64,000 bases of DNA from QHWT01 sp963755695 (GTDB lineage Bacteria > Acidobacteriota > Vicinamibacteria > Vicinamibacterales > 2-12-FULL-66-21), in NCBI GenBank assembly GCA_963755695.1, contig CAVWLB010000008.1:1851833-1915832 (forward strand), in the 5' to 3' direction. The position numbers and the translations under genes are program-made. Of this stretch, positions 39,414 to 48,787 are shown in pieces (position 1 is the first letter of the stretch; every line of letters begins with the position of its first letter). The notes under the pieces are model-generated. The model worked only from the letters and a program-made list of their open reading frames with translations, did no database searches and was not told the origin of the DNA.

Positions 39414-40364
39414 ATGAGACCCACGGCCGTATGGAGACTCGGATTCGTCGCGCTCTGGTCGTCTGCACTGGCCGTGGTGCCGGTGGCCCAGCAGCTGCGT
39501 ACATTGACGGAAATTCCACTCGCGGATCACCTAACGGTCGCGAAGGGCAACGGTGGAGGCCCCGAAGCGATCGTGTCCGATGGCACCTACATCTGGGTGG
39601 CCGAGCAGTTCGCCGACAGCGTCACGCGTTTCGATCGCCTGACCGGGCTGCAGCTCGGCACGTTCGCTGTAGGCAAGCGGCCAGTCGCGCTTCTGGCGAT
39701 CGGGTCGACCCTCTGGGTTGCGAATCTCGAGAGCGACACGCTGACCAAGCTGCGCACGAGCGACGGCGCCGTGCTCGCAACGGTCCGTGTGGGCGATGGC
39801 CCTGGCGGCCTGGCCTTTGACGGCGTCAACCTGTGGGTAGCCCAAAGGAACGCCAACACGGTCAGCCAAGTTTCATTGGACGGCAGCGTGCTTGCGACAT
39901 TTCCTACCGGACGACGTCCGTTGAACCTCGCGTACGACGGAGTGAACCTGTGGGTCGTCAACAACCTGGAGAACACAGTGATCAAGCTCCGTCCGAGCGA
40001 CGGGGCGGTCGTCGGCAGGGTCCGCACCGGCGACGGACCGTTCGGGATTCTGTACGACGGCTCCGCGATCTGGGTCACGAGTTTCTTTGACGGCTCCGTT
40101 ACCAAACTACGTCCCGGCGATGGCGCGCGGCTCGGTACGTTTTCGGCAGGGGACGGCGCGTCGGGGCTCGTCGCGGACAGCCGGACGATCTGGGTCGCCA
40201 ACCACGGCAGCAGCACGGTCACACGGCTGGATCGCGCCACTGGCGCCGTGATTGCCACTTACGCATCGGGTCGAGGTCCCTTCTCCGTCGCATTCGACGG
40301 CCGGAACATCTGGATCGCGAATTTTGGGGGAGGTTCGATATCCACCACGTTGGCCGCGCAGTAG
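39414..40364 (+). CDS. Secreted Vgb/YVTN-like beta-propeller protein
   Basis: After a signal peptide (WRLGFVALWSSALAVVPVAQ), the 316-residue protein is made of about seven repeats of 40 residues with the pattern GPxxLAYDGxNLWVVNxxxNTVxKLRxSDGAxxxxxxxGD. These form a propeller related to virginiamycin B lyase and YVTN proteins, without the Vgb catalytic His being evident. It starts 16 bases after the SCO gene behind a GGGGGG-rich ribosome site, so it is cotranscribed with the SCO gene and oxidase. It may be a binding partner or scaffold. Confidence 0.9.
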   Translation: MRPTAVWRLGFVALWSSALAVVPVAQQLRTLTEIPLADHLTVAKGNGGGPEAIVSDGTYIWVAEQFADSVTRFDRLTGLQLGTFAVGKRPVALLAIGSTLWVANLESDTLTKLRTSDGAVLATVRVGDGPGGLAFDGVNLWVAQRNANTVSQVSLDGSVLATFPTGRRPLNLAYDGVNLWVVNNLENTVIKLRPSDGAVVGRVRTGDGPFGILYDGSAIWVTSFFDGSVTKLRPGDGARLGTFSAGDGASGLVADSRTIWVANHGSSTVTRLDRATGAVIATYASGRGPFSVAFDGRNIWIANFGGGSISTTLAAQ

Positions 40365-40640
40365 CGCTGAAACCGGAGAGCTGGCTCGACCGCCACCCCG
40401 GACCGGTCGTCCGCTGACAGAACCACAACGCGGTTCACGACTTGCGCCAGCGCTTGGACGGTGCAGCAATTACGGTCATGTCGGATGGCGAACCGCATCG
40501 ATTGCTGATTCACGATCACGACAGCATCTACTCGCACTCGTGGCGAAGGGGGAGCGGTTCACCTATCGTGCTGATGCTTGGCTGCCCACAGGGCAGCCTG
40601 TTTTCGTGATGCTCGCTCATGCGAGCTTCTTTAGCGGCGA

Positions 40641-41765
40641 TTAACGTTCCATCCGGCTTTTGGTGAGCTTCAGCGCGGATTGCATGCCCTTTTGTGCTTC
40701 GGCTCGCACCCTGCCCCGGATCATCGAGCCAGAAAAGCCACCCAGCCCGTCCGAGCGACTGCGATTCACGTTGACGAACCAGAATCCTTCGCCACGGGCG
40801 GGATCAGGCACCAGCACTCGCAGTTCGATGGCTGTCCAGAAATAGTGGCTTGCGTACAGCATCTTCGAGACCACTGCGACGTGGGTCTGCTCGTCCGCGA
40901 TCGTCAGGTGATTGATGCGAATCGTCGGCTTCAGGCCGAACTGGGCATTCTGCCAATAGAGGAACGACTCGGCCTTCGGCAGAGTGACCTTCGGGTAGTT
41001 GAGAAGGTACTCCTTCAGATCGGTCAGATAGTCCGTCAATGACGGCATGCGATTGACCATTGCCGCGAACTCCTGAGCGACAAAGGTCGGGCGTTCTGCG
41101 TCGCGATATTGTGCCAGCCGGCTGTTGCCGCCCTCCAGATAGCCGGTGGAGTACTCGAGCGCGAGCTTTCGGATCGAGCGCTCCACATCGGCCGTCGCGG
41201 TTGGCTTCGACCAGTCGGTTTCGTGTTGAATCCGCGTCAACGCCGCCTCGCCCAACTTCAAATTGCAGTCGCCGACCTTGCACGTCTTCAAGTCCGAGAT
41301 GTCATCCGGTGGAAGAGAGAGCTTGTCGAAGTCTTCGAGTCGAGGCGGGCTGCTGATGCGTTTGGTGACCAGGAAGTTGCCGCCCTTCTCGAAATTCTCG
41401 ATGTCCTTCACGGCGGCGACATAGCGAGCAATCGGCGCATTGACCCAGACGGCGCCGAAGATCGCCACCTCTTTCGCGGGGTCGGTGTCGAGGAGCCGCG
41501 TCACGGGCTCTCCGGCGAGCAGCTGCTTTTGCTCGTCGGGAGTCAGTTTCACATCGCTCTTGATATACGAATCGAGGCGCGCGGGAAGCGGAGGCTGATC
41601 ATGCCCCCGAAGAGGCGCGCCGGCCGTCGCCAGTGCCATCAGGGCGATAACGCTTGTTACCGAGCGCGCGCGCCGCAGAAGGTCCCCCTGCGCCTGAATC
41701 GCGCGCCGTTTCTCCTGGCGAAAGCCACCTGGGTTGACGGGGAACTGAGTCTTCGGGGATTGCAT
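40641..41765 (-). CDS. Conserved secreted protein of unknown function
   Basis: I place the start at ATG 41765 because GGAG lies 7 bases before it; longer frames reach 41882. The 374-residue protein has a basic stretch and signal-like helix (TSVIALMALATAGAPLRG). The body includes LTPDEQKQLLAGEPVTRLLDTDPAKEVAIFGAVWVNAPIARYVAAV, a CKVGDC motif and, near the end, YASHYFWTAIELRVLVPD and GFWFVNVNRSRSDGLGGFSG. Similar proteins are common in Acidobacteria, but I know of no function. It is monocistronic. Confidence 0.8.
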   Translation of the reverse strand: MQSPKTQFPVNPGGFRQEKRRAIQAQGDLLRRARSVTSVIALMALATAGAPLRGHDQPPLPARLDSYIKSDVKLTPDEQKQLLAGEPVTRLLDTDPAKEVAIFGAVWVNAPIARYVAAVKDIENFEKGGNFLVTKRISSPPRLEDFDKLSLPPDDISDLKTCKVGDCNLKLGEAALTRIQHETDWSKPTATADVERSIRKLALEYSTGYLEGGNSRLAQYRDAERPTFVAQEFAAMVNRMPSLTDYLTDLKEYLLNYPKVTLPKAESFLYWQNAQFGLKPTIRINHLTIADEQTHVAVVSKMLYASHYFWTAIELRVLVPDPARGEGFWFVNVNRSRSDGLGGFSGSMIRGRVRAEAQKGMQSALKLTKSRMER

Positions 41766-42060
41766 CACGTCGCTCCGTGGCATCGTTACAATCGACTCCG
41801 GACGGCGGCCAGTCTTTGGAGGCACCGGAGATCGAGACCGATCCTCGCTGGAGAGACTACCTGCTCTACCGCCGAAAGACACGCGGAATTGCCTGGTTCA
41901 AGGACACCGCGACTGAGCATCTGCCTTCGAGGACTTCAAGGCGCGGACACTTCACATCAATGTAGACGCAGAGGGATTGCTCGGCCTATTAACGTGGGCT
42001 TCGTGACGCGATTTCCTCGGATCGGAAAGCTGCGTTAGACGACTGTCGCGGTGTGACGCT

Positions 42061-42741
42061 TCAATCGGCGTCTCGTGTCGAGGTGTTCTTCCCAGCACTC
42101 GGCTCTCCGGCGACAGGTGTTGCGTTGACATTGGGTTCCCGGCGGCGATGGGCGAGGGCCTCGAATGCCGCGAAGAACACTTCGTCAGGAAACAGCTCCG
42201 GGGTCAGAATTCGTTGCAGCACAAGACCTTCGATCAGGGCATGAATTACAGCGACCAGCTGCTCCGGCGGCATAGGTAGCTCGCGCTCATCTCCCAGTTC
42301 GCGGAGCCATTCCGCGCCAAGCTCATAACTGCCAGCGGTGATCTCGCGAACTCGCGCGCGCAAGCCGGGGCTGGTCAGCGCGTAAGCCAGCCCTGTCAAT
42401 CGTCCCACCGCCGCCGTCGAGCGCTCCGGGATCACCTCGAGCGTCGCCTCGGCCATTGCGTGCATCACTTCGGCGAACGTCGCGCCAGGTTTGATCCGGG
42501 GTGTCACCGGCGCCCAGTAGGTCTGGCCGAGCGCGATGAAGAGCTCGTCGCGGTTCTTGAAGTTTCCGTAGATCGCCCCGGTGGTCATGCCGGCGCGCCG
42601 CGCGACCGCTTCGAGCGTGGTGCGCGCGTAGCCCTTTTCGCGAACCATGGCTCGCGCCGCTTCGAGCAGCGTGGCTCGTGTGCGATCACGCTTGTCGCCC
42701 TTGGGTTTACGCCGCGAGGACTCCGGGCTTTTTACCGACAT
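42061..42741 (-). CDS. TetR-family transcriptional regulator
   Basis: The 226-residue protein has the TetR HTH near the start (RATLLEAARAMVREKGYARTTLEAVARRAGMTTGAIYGNFKNRDELF pattern) and an all-helical ligand-binding domain. It is divergent from a class C beta-lactamase-like hydrolase with only 50 bp between the start codons. Two palindromes lie in that gap, so it probably represses both genes and is released by a substrate or product of the hydrolase. The tail after residue 200 is Pro/Ser-rich. Confidence 0.93.
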   Translation of the reverse strand: MSVKSPESSRRKPKGDKRDRTRATLLEAARAMVREKGYARTTLEAVARRAGMTTGAIYGNFKNRDELFIALGQTYWAPVTPRIKPGATFAEVMHAMAEATLEVIPERSTAAVGRLTGLAYALTSPGLRARVREITAGSYELGAEWLRELGDERELPMPPEQLVAVIHALIEGLVLQRILTPELFPDEVFFAAFEALAHRRREPNVNATPVAGEPSAGKNTSTRDAD

Positions 42742-42750
42742 CGGTCAATA

Positions 42751-42785
42751 AAATAGTTGATCTATTTAATAATGCAAGTATTATT
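42751..42785. promoter_or_regulatory. Two adjacent palindromes in the TetR-hydrolase divergent promoter
   Basis: AAATAG (42751-42756) and CTATTT (42762-42767) form a perfect repeat with a 5-nt centre. AATAAT (42768-42773) and ATTATT (42780-42785) form a second with a 6-nt centre, directly abutting the first. The segment is strikingly AT-rich for this genome and fills the gap between the two start codons, as expected for TetR operators overlapping both promoters. Confidence 0.65.
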
Positions 42786-42791
42786 TATGCC

Positions 42792-44009
42792 ATGTCTCAC
42801 CGCGATTCAATCGAAGCTGCTATTCGAGCCTATGTAGACGCTGGAGCGCTCGCCGGCGCCGCGACTCTGGTGTGGCGGAACGGACGCGTCGTTCAGACGG
42901 CGATCGTGGGCCGTCGGGATTTGATGACGAATCTGCCCGTCGAGCGGCGCACCATTTTTCGAATCGCGTCAATGACGAAGCCGCTGACGACCGTGGCCGC
43001 CCTGATGCTGTACGACGAAGCCCGCTTCGCCCTGGACGAGCCAATCACGCGCCATGCTCCAGAGCTCGCACGCCTTCGCGTCCTGCGCCATCCGGATGGC
43101 CCTCTGGACCAGACGGATGCGGCGGAGCGGCCGATCACATTCGGCGATCTCCTGACGCATCGCTCAGGTCTCACCTACGGCGAGTTTCATCGTGGTCCGA
43201 TCTCTCGCGCCTGCGCCGAAGCCCTCGGTGGGCTGATGGACAACTCCCTCGGCCCGGATGAGTGGATCGCACGGCTCGGCACCCTGCCTTTGATCGATCA
43301 GCCAGGGGTTGGCTTTCATTACGGACTGTCGACCGACCTGCTCGGTTTCCTCATCGCACGTCTCGAAAATGTATCTCTCGGTGTCGTCCTCGAGCGGCGC
43401 ATCTTCGGGCCGCTAGGCATGCGCGACACGGGTTTCGTCGTTCCTCGAGACAAGCGAACTCGCCGCGCGGGCCTCTGCGGGTTCGACGCCGAGGGGCTGC
43501 TGACGGCCTTGACGACGGCGCCTGGCGGGCACGCTCTCGCGGAACGGCCTGATGACATGACCTTCGAGTCGGGAGGTCAGGGGCTCTGGTCGACGTTGGA
43601 CGACTATCTTGTCTTCGCCCGCATCTTCCTTGGTAGTGGAGAGGTGGACGGTGTGCGGCTGCTGCGCCCTGAAACGTGCGCCATGATGGCCTCGAACCAG
43701 CTCACGTCTGACCAGCGTCGGACAGCTCGAATGCTGGGCATGCGGGTGTTCGCAGCCGGCCACGGTTATGGCATGGGCGTCGCGGTGGTGATGGAACCCG
43801 ACAACGCGGATCTCTTGAGAGGTCGCGGCGGTGTCGGGACTGTCGGATGGCCTGGCGCGTATGGCGGCTGGTGGCAAGCGGATCCCAGCGACGGCTCTGT
43901 CCTGATCTTTCTGACGCACAGCATGCCGGAGCTGCAGCAAATGGCGAGTGGCATCGGTCTGGGCGCGTGGAGCGCCATAGGGAAGTTCCACGAACTCGCG
44001 TCCGCATGA
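42792..44009 (+). CDS. Class C beta-lactamase-fold serine hydrolase (family VIII esterase-like)
   Basis: From the ATG at 42792 the 405-residue protein has the nucleophile motif SMTK (FRIASMTKPLTTVAALML), a Tyr motif YGLSTDLLGFLI and a C-terminal GWPGAYGGWW. The Tyr motif lacks the Asn of true AmpC (YxN), and the third motif is W-x-G instead of KTG. This pattern fits family VIII carboxylesterases (EstB type) better than beta-lactamases. There is no signal peptide, so it is cytosolic. It is divergent from the TetR gene that probably controls it. Confidence 0.9.
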   Translation: MSHRDSIEAAIRAYVDAGALAGAATLVWRNGRVVQTAIVGRRDLMTNLPVERRTIFRIASMTKPLTTVAALMLYDEARFALDEPITRHAPELARLRVLRHPDGPLDQTDAAERPITFGDLLTHRSGLTYGEFHRGPISRACAEALGGLMDNSLGPDEWIARLGTLPLIDQPGVGFHYGLSTDLLGFLIARLENVSLGVVLERRIFGPLGMRDTGFVVPRDKRTRRAGLCGFDAEGLLTALTTAPGGHALAERPDDMTFESGGQGLWSTLDDYLVFARIFLGSGEVDGVRLLRPETCAMMASNQLTSDQRRTARMLGMRVFAAGHGYGMGVAVVMEPDNADLLRGRGGVGTVGWPGAYGGWWQADPSDGSVLIFLTHSMPELQQMASGIGLGAWSAIGKFHELASA

Positions 44010-44343
44010 CGAGCCGTCCGGGTACTCACGCCCACAACACGCGGGTGGCCCACGACCCCAGAGCGGCCAGTGCTCGTCCCTGAAACCTGCCTGATTCACC
44101 CAGGCGAGCGATGGCTGGATGGCGGCGTGCAAGAGCGCACTCGCTCGCGGGGAACCAGCTCACTTGTTGCGGGAGAGGGGGTTATGGCCCAGATTTTCAC
44201 CAGTTGGAACCCACTGACCAGCTGAATGCGCCAAATCGAGGGCTTCAAGCGAGCCGCATAACGCGGTTTGCTGAGCTGACGCGATCCAAACGGTAGTCGG
44301 CCCAGTAGCTCGCCCTCTCATGCCGCCCGACTTGTCGTCACGG
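44010..44343. other. Intergenic region between convergent genes
   Basis: The region separates the hydrolase (ends 44009) from the convergent kinase (ends 44344). No gene, RNA or clear terminator was recognised. Confidence 0.4.
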
Positions 44344-46911
44344 TCATTTCAGTCCTTCGACGAGATAGAGATTGGAAAGAACGCGTTCGAACGAGTACGC
44401 ACAGTACTTCCCGTCGGGGGTGATGTGTACCCCCATAGGCGTTCTTACGCCCGCAGGATCCTGAATCACCAGCGACCTCACGAGCTTTTGTCGGCCGGTG
44501 GACACCTCTACGCGATGAATCTCCACCGTCCGTGTCCGCACGCGCGTAAAGAAAAGCGCTCGGCCGTCCAGGCTCCACGCGATCGGCACATCTCCAGCCT
44601 CGAGCCCGGGGCAAGGTTGAGCGTCGGGGACGCCGAGTGTGACCAGCACTGGTCCCCGTTCTGTCAACTCGACGATCATGCGGCCATCAGGTGCGACGAT
44701 CGGACGCCAGCCGGGACCGACCGGGATCGGCTCTCCATCATCGGTGTCCTGCACATATGTGCGCGGCGGGCTGTTGTTCGCGCGCGCTGTGAAGGCGATC
44801 CGACGACCATCTGGGAACCACGATGCGCTAGGGAAATAGGTCAGCCCGGGGCCCTTGAGTGTCTTTTCGGGCCCTGCACCTGTCGGAAGCAACACCAGGC
44901 GTGATGGGGACGTGCGCTGAGATAGTGCCCACCTGCCATCGGGGGACAAGGCGAGGGCCAGTCCTTCGCCGAGGCGCACCGCTGGAGTGCCGTCCATCTG
45001 TCGGATGTAGGTCTGTGGGTTTTCGGAGGGTCCTCCCTCCGGTTCGACTGTGAACAGCACCTGTCGCCCATCAGCGGACAGGTCGGCCACCGCCGATAAC
45101 CCGAGCCAGGTGAGGTCGCGTTCGGTGGCGGAATTTGGGCCAAGCGCTCTCATCTCAACGCCGTAGTTCTCTTGCGCGATTAACATACGGCCATCGCGGC
45201 CAATGTCCTGAAGGGTGTTCTGACCGACCAGGCGTGCCACCAGGCGCTCCTTTCCGTCCAGTGTCACGGCGCGAAGGGATTTGACTTCTTTGCGTCCGGC
45301 TGCCGTGAACCAGATCTCCCGACCGTCAGGCTGCCACGCAATGCCGGTTAGATCCGCCCAACCACTCGAGAGCACTCGCCTCACGCCGGTTCGGCTGATG
45401 ATCTCCAACGAGCCCCCTTCCGAATTGGGGACCGTATGATGATGGAACGCCAGCCAGTCGCCGCGTGGAGAGACGCGCAAATTGCTCATAGAATCGCCCG
45501 TCTCGTAGATCACCTGCCCGACTGGAAATTCAATCCGTATGCTGTTCTGCGGGTACCGAACTACTGCCAGGTCGGCTCCATCCGGCCCCCAATCCGCCGA
45601 CGCGACGTAATCCATCACCGCTCTTGGCGCGCCTCCAGCTAAGGGCACACGGGCGATGCTGTCGCCGAGAGCGTCTAGGGGAGTGAATGCGAGCTCGCTC
45701 GTTGACGAGACCGCCTGGAGCTGCCCAGACAGGCCAAGTGGCCGAGACTCGCGGCTGTCGAGACGTGTCGTGAAGAGCTCAGGCGGCTCACCGCGCCATT
45801 CCGCGCTATACACGACGGTGTTGCCGTCGGGGGCGAATCGGGCCGCACGAATTTCCCCACGCTCGAACGTCAGGCGTCGCGGTGTCGGCGGGTCAGCGGG
45901 TACTCTCCCCAGCGCGCGATACGAGAGGGCGCCCGCCGCAACACCTGCAACCACCAGTGCGGCGGCGGCACCGAGCGCGCGGGAGCGTCCGCGCCGTTCA
46001 CGGATATTCGCTGCCGCGACGGCACCATCCGAGAGAATCTCGATTCGCGCGTCACCGATGTCGCGCAACCGCTCGCGGATGTCTTTCTTCAGGCAGCGCC
46101 GCAGCAACTCGACGATCCGCGGCGGTGTAGCCGCCGGCAGTAACGTCCAGTCTGGCTCTCGAGTCAACACCGATACCAGGCAATCCGTCGCCCTTTCTCC
46201 TGTAAACGCACGCTCGCCAGTCAGCAGCTCAAACAACACACATCCGAACGCCCAAATGTCCGTGCGTTTATCGACCGGGTTGCCCCTGGCCTGCTCCGGA
46301 CTCATGTACGCCGCGGTGCCGACCGTCACACCCGGATGACTGACGTCCGCGGTGACCGTCAGAGAGTTCGAGGGAGCTGCCGTGGGATCGTCGCGGTACA
46401 TCTTTGCCAGGCCGAAGTCGAGGACTTTGACCTTGCCGTCCCGCGTCATTTTTATGTTGGCGGGTTTCAAGTCTCGATGGACGATCCCCTTTTCGTGCGC
46501 CGCATCGAGAGCGTCAGCAGTTTCGGCGGCAATCTTCAGCGATTCTGCAATTCCGAGAGGTCCGCCGGCGATGCGATCGGCGAGTGTGGGTCCCTCGACC
46601 AGTTCCATTACCAACGCGTGGATGCCGTTCGATTCCTCGAACCCGTAGATCGCCGCGATGTGGGGGTGGTTGAGGGAGGCGAGGATCTGGGCCTCGCGCT
46701 TGAAGCGAGCCAGACGGTCAGTATCGGCCGCAAAGGCCGACGGCAGGATCTTGAGTGCGACGTCGCGCCGTAGCTTGGAGTCGTGTGCGCGATATACTTC
46801 GCCCATCCCGCCGACCCCAAGGAGGGACTGCACGTCGTACGACGCGATTCGTGTTCCGACAGGAAGCGACAAGGTGCTGACCCCCGCGGCGTTGCGCCCC
46901 CGATCGGGCAT
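44344..46911 (-). CDS. Ser/Thr protein kinase with PD40 beta-propeller
   Basis: Start taken at ATG 46911 (MPDRGRNAAGV); a TTG 42 bases upstream would extend it. The 855-residue protein has a Hanks-type kinase domain: LLGVGGMGEVYRAHD, ALKILP, catalytic IVHRDLKPANI, DFG in VLDFGLAK, GTAAYMSPEQARG and DIWAFGCVLFELLTG. One membrane helix (ALGAAAALVVAGVAAGALSYRAL) leads to a TolB/PD40-type propeller with blades such as RFAPDGNTVVYSAEWRGEPPELFT. The HRD motif is intact, unlike the kinase at 5.9 kb. Upstream on the same strand is an FHA-containing regulator, a plausible substrate. Confidence 0.94.
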   Translation of the reverse strand: MPDRGRNAAGVSTLSLPVGTRIASYDVQSLLGVGGMGEVYRAHDSKLRRDVALKILPSAFAADTDRLARFKREAQILASLNHPHIAAIYGFEESNGIHALVMELVEGPTLADRIAGGPLGIAESLKIAAETADALDAAHEKGIVHRDLKPANIKMTRDGKVKVLDFGLAKMYRDDPTAAPSNSLTVTADVSHPGVTVGTAAYMSPEQARGNPVDKRTDIWAFGCVLFELLTGERAFTGERATDCLVSVLTREPDWTLLPAATPPRIVELLRRCLKKDIRERLRDIGDARIEILSDGAVAAANIRERRGRSRALGAAAALVVAGVAAGALSYRALGRVPADPPTPRRLTFERGEIRAARFAPDGNTVVYSAEWRGEPPELFTTRLDSRESRPLGLSGQLQAVSSTSELAFTPLDALGDSIARVPLAGGAPRAVMDYVASADWGPDGADLAVVRYPQNSIRIEFPVGQVIYETGDSMSNLRVSPRGDWLAFHHHTVPNSEGGSLEIISRTGVRRVLSSGWADLTGIAWQPDGREIWFTAAGRKEVKSLRAVTLDGKERLVARLVGQNTLQDIGRDGRMLIAQENYGVEMRALGPNSATERDLTWLGLSAVADLSADGRQVLFTVEPEGGPSENPQTYIRQMDGTPAVRLGEGLALALSPDGRWALSQRTSPSRLVLLPTGAGPEKTLKGPGLTYFPSASWFPDGRRIAFTARANNSPPRTYVQDTDDGEPIPVGPGWRPIVAPDGRMIVELTERGPVLVTLGVPDAQPCPGLEAGDVPIAWSLDGRALFFTRVRTRTVEIHRVEVSTGRQKLVRSLVIQDPAGVRTPMGVHITPDGKYCAYSFERVLSNLYLVEGLK

Positions 46912-47207
46912 ATTCTGCCGACGACGGATGTCGACTGCAAACCATTTCGTCAACCTCGAGAGACGGTGGCGCAGGTCCCAAAGAGCCCACCCGGGTAAGT
47001 TGTGGCGGTAACGAGGAGCGCGTTTGTGGGTCCCGACGGGACTTCATGTCGCTTGGGCGATTCCCTCTCGTAACGGCAAGCACCTGGCAATTGACGCCAT
47101 CGCCGACAAAGGAACGCGTAGATGCTGACTGGGTGCGCTGATGACGAGATCCCGCCTCGCGCGCGAAGGACGCGCCGACGGCGTCGCCAGCACGTGTGCC
47201 AGCCAAT

Positions 47208-47879
47208 TCAGCCCGGCCGCCCAATTGGGACAGCGGTCTCGGTTGAGGGCATGGAAAGACGAACTGTGATCCGGACTTTTCCGGTGATCAACGTGTCACC
47301 GTTCCGCAGCAGCGTGGGCGCAGTCAGGCGTTTGTCCCTCAAGAACGTGCCATTCTTACTCGCCAGATCCTCCACAGTCACCGCGCCGCCGCCAATCGTG
47401 ATGCGTGCGTGCCTTCGCGACACTGAAGAGAACGGCACCCGAATCGGGAGCGATTCTTCCCGACCGAGCAGATAGGTGCCTTCCTTGAGCGTCACGCCTC
47501 CTTCGGGCCACGTCAGCGTGCAGATGGTCTCTTCCTTCGTCGTCGATGCCGCCGAGCGATCGATATCCAACACGACCGGGGCAAGCAGCCGGTACCCCCG
47601 CTTCGGAATGGTTTGAATCACGCGGGGTCTCTTGGCCTCGTCGCCAAAGACGCGCCGCAACTCGAAGATCGCCCGCGTGAGCACGTCATCGGTCACACAC
47701 GTATCTGGCCACGCCGAGCGAAGCAGGAGATCCTTCGACACGACGTCGGAGGCGTGCTCGGCAAGGCACACGAGCACCTCCATCACCTTCGGTTCCAGGT
47801 GAGCGGTCTCAGTTGGTCCCGCGACGCTGTTCAGCGCAGGGTCCACGCGCCAATGGCCGACGCCGAAGGGGGTGCGCAA
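47208..47879 (-). CDS. Winged-helix DNA-binding domain fused to an FHA domain
   Basis: The 223-residue protein has an OmpR-type winged helix (about 5-105: EPKVMEVLVCLAEHASDVVSKDLLLRSAW, DDVLTRAIFELRRVFGDEAKRPRVIQTIPKRGYRLLAPV). A complete FHA domain follows (about 130-210): YLLGREESLPIRVPFSSVSRRHARI and VEDLASKNGTFL. FHA domains bind phosphothreonine. There is no membrane helix. The combination implies a transcription factor recruited or switched by Ser/Thr phosphorylation, and the kinase gene lies about 300 bases downstream on the same strand. Confidence 0.93.
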   Translation of the reverse strand: MRTPFGVGHWRVDPALNSVAGPTETAHLEPKVMEVLVCLAEHASDVVSKDLLLRSAWPDTCVTDDVLTRAIFELRRVFGDEAKRPRVIQTIPKRGYRLLAPVVLDIDRSAASTTKEETICTLTWPEGGVTLKEGTYLLGREESLPIRVPFSSVSRRHARITIGGGAVTVEDLASKNGTFLRDKRLTAPTLLRNGDTLITGKVRITVRLSMPSTETAVPIGRPG

Positions 47880-47947
47880 GATCGCACTCCTCGAAGAGGC
47901 GCGGATGATAGCACGCTCGTTTCGCGACGAGTGTTCCGGATCCCTGC

Positions 47948-48787
47948 CTAGTGCAATAACAGCCTGTTTCGCTCGAAATCAAAGTCTGCTCGCCTCGAAG
48001 CAATCGCTCTGACGCCGAGAATGCCGTCGATGTCGGGTGGATAGTGATCGACATTCGCGTCCGAGAGCAACCCTTCCAGGCCAGTAATAGTGAGTGAGCC
48101 GGCTTCGAGCCGCGGCAGCACAACGCGCTGGAGGCGAGAGGTGCCGGCCATGTGATACAGCAGCTTGTCGCCGCGGACGCGCAGATTCCCGAACCGGTCA
48201 CTTACGCGTTGCCCGAAGAGGACGATATGTCTACTGCCGGTATCGACGAGCAAGCGAACTGGATGACCGTCGAATGACAACCGCACGGTGAGGAATGGAG
48301 GAATGACCTCCAGATGCAGACTCGAATCGCCGGCTGCCATCGACCCAAACGTGAGCACTCGATGGTCGTAGTCAATGCTGAAGCTGCTGCGCGTCAGCAC
48401 GTCGAGGCCGATGATCGCATCGACGTTCGGAACGCCGAGATACGACAGATCTCCGACACTGGCCAACACTGTATCCGCGAGGATCGGACCGACCCGGAGG
48501 TTCCAAAGAATCGCGCTGAGAATGCGGATCCGACGGTCGAATACCACGGTCTCCGCCTGGTGAATCTCGAGGTGCAGTTGTTTTGCAATGCGATCGTCCA
48601 CCATGCTGGGGTACGAGCCCGTGTCGATGAGCAGGTTGAGCCCGTCGAGCGGACCAATCGCACCTTGCGCAATCACTTGATAGCCGTCTCGCAGCCTGAA
48701 CTTCAGCTGATCGAAGTGGTCGGTTCCGCTCGGAGTGACGAGCCAAAGCATCACCAGGAGGATCGTGAGCGCACTTCGGATCTTCAT
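47948..48787 (-). CDS. Secreted retropepsin-like aspartyl protease
   Basis: The 279-residue protein has a signal peptide (RSALTILLVMLWLVTPSG) and two copies of the aspartyl protease motif: LLIDTGSYPSMVDDRIAK near residue 52 and LLVDTGSRHIVLFG near 180. Each lobe also has the hydrophobic-Gly partner segment (AIIGLDVL and GILGVRAI). The two-lobed layout within one chain resembles bacterial pepsin-like or double retropepsin proteins. It is on the same strand as the FHA regulator, 68 bp upstream of it. Confidence 0.9.
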   Translation of the reverse strand: MKIRSALTILLVMLWLVTPSGTDHFDQLKFRLRDGYQVIAQGAIGPLDGLNLLIDTGSYPSMVDDRIAKQLHLEIHQAETVVFDRRIRILSAILWNLRVGPILADTVLASVGDLSYLGVPNVDAIIGLDVLTRSSFSIDYDHRVLTFGSMAAGDSSLHLEVIPPFLTVRLSFDGHPVRLLVDTGSRHIVLFGQRVSDRFGNLRVRGDKLLYHMAGTSRLQRVVLPRLEAGSLTITGLEGLLSDANVDHYPPDIDGILGVRAIASRRADFDFERNRLLLH

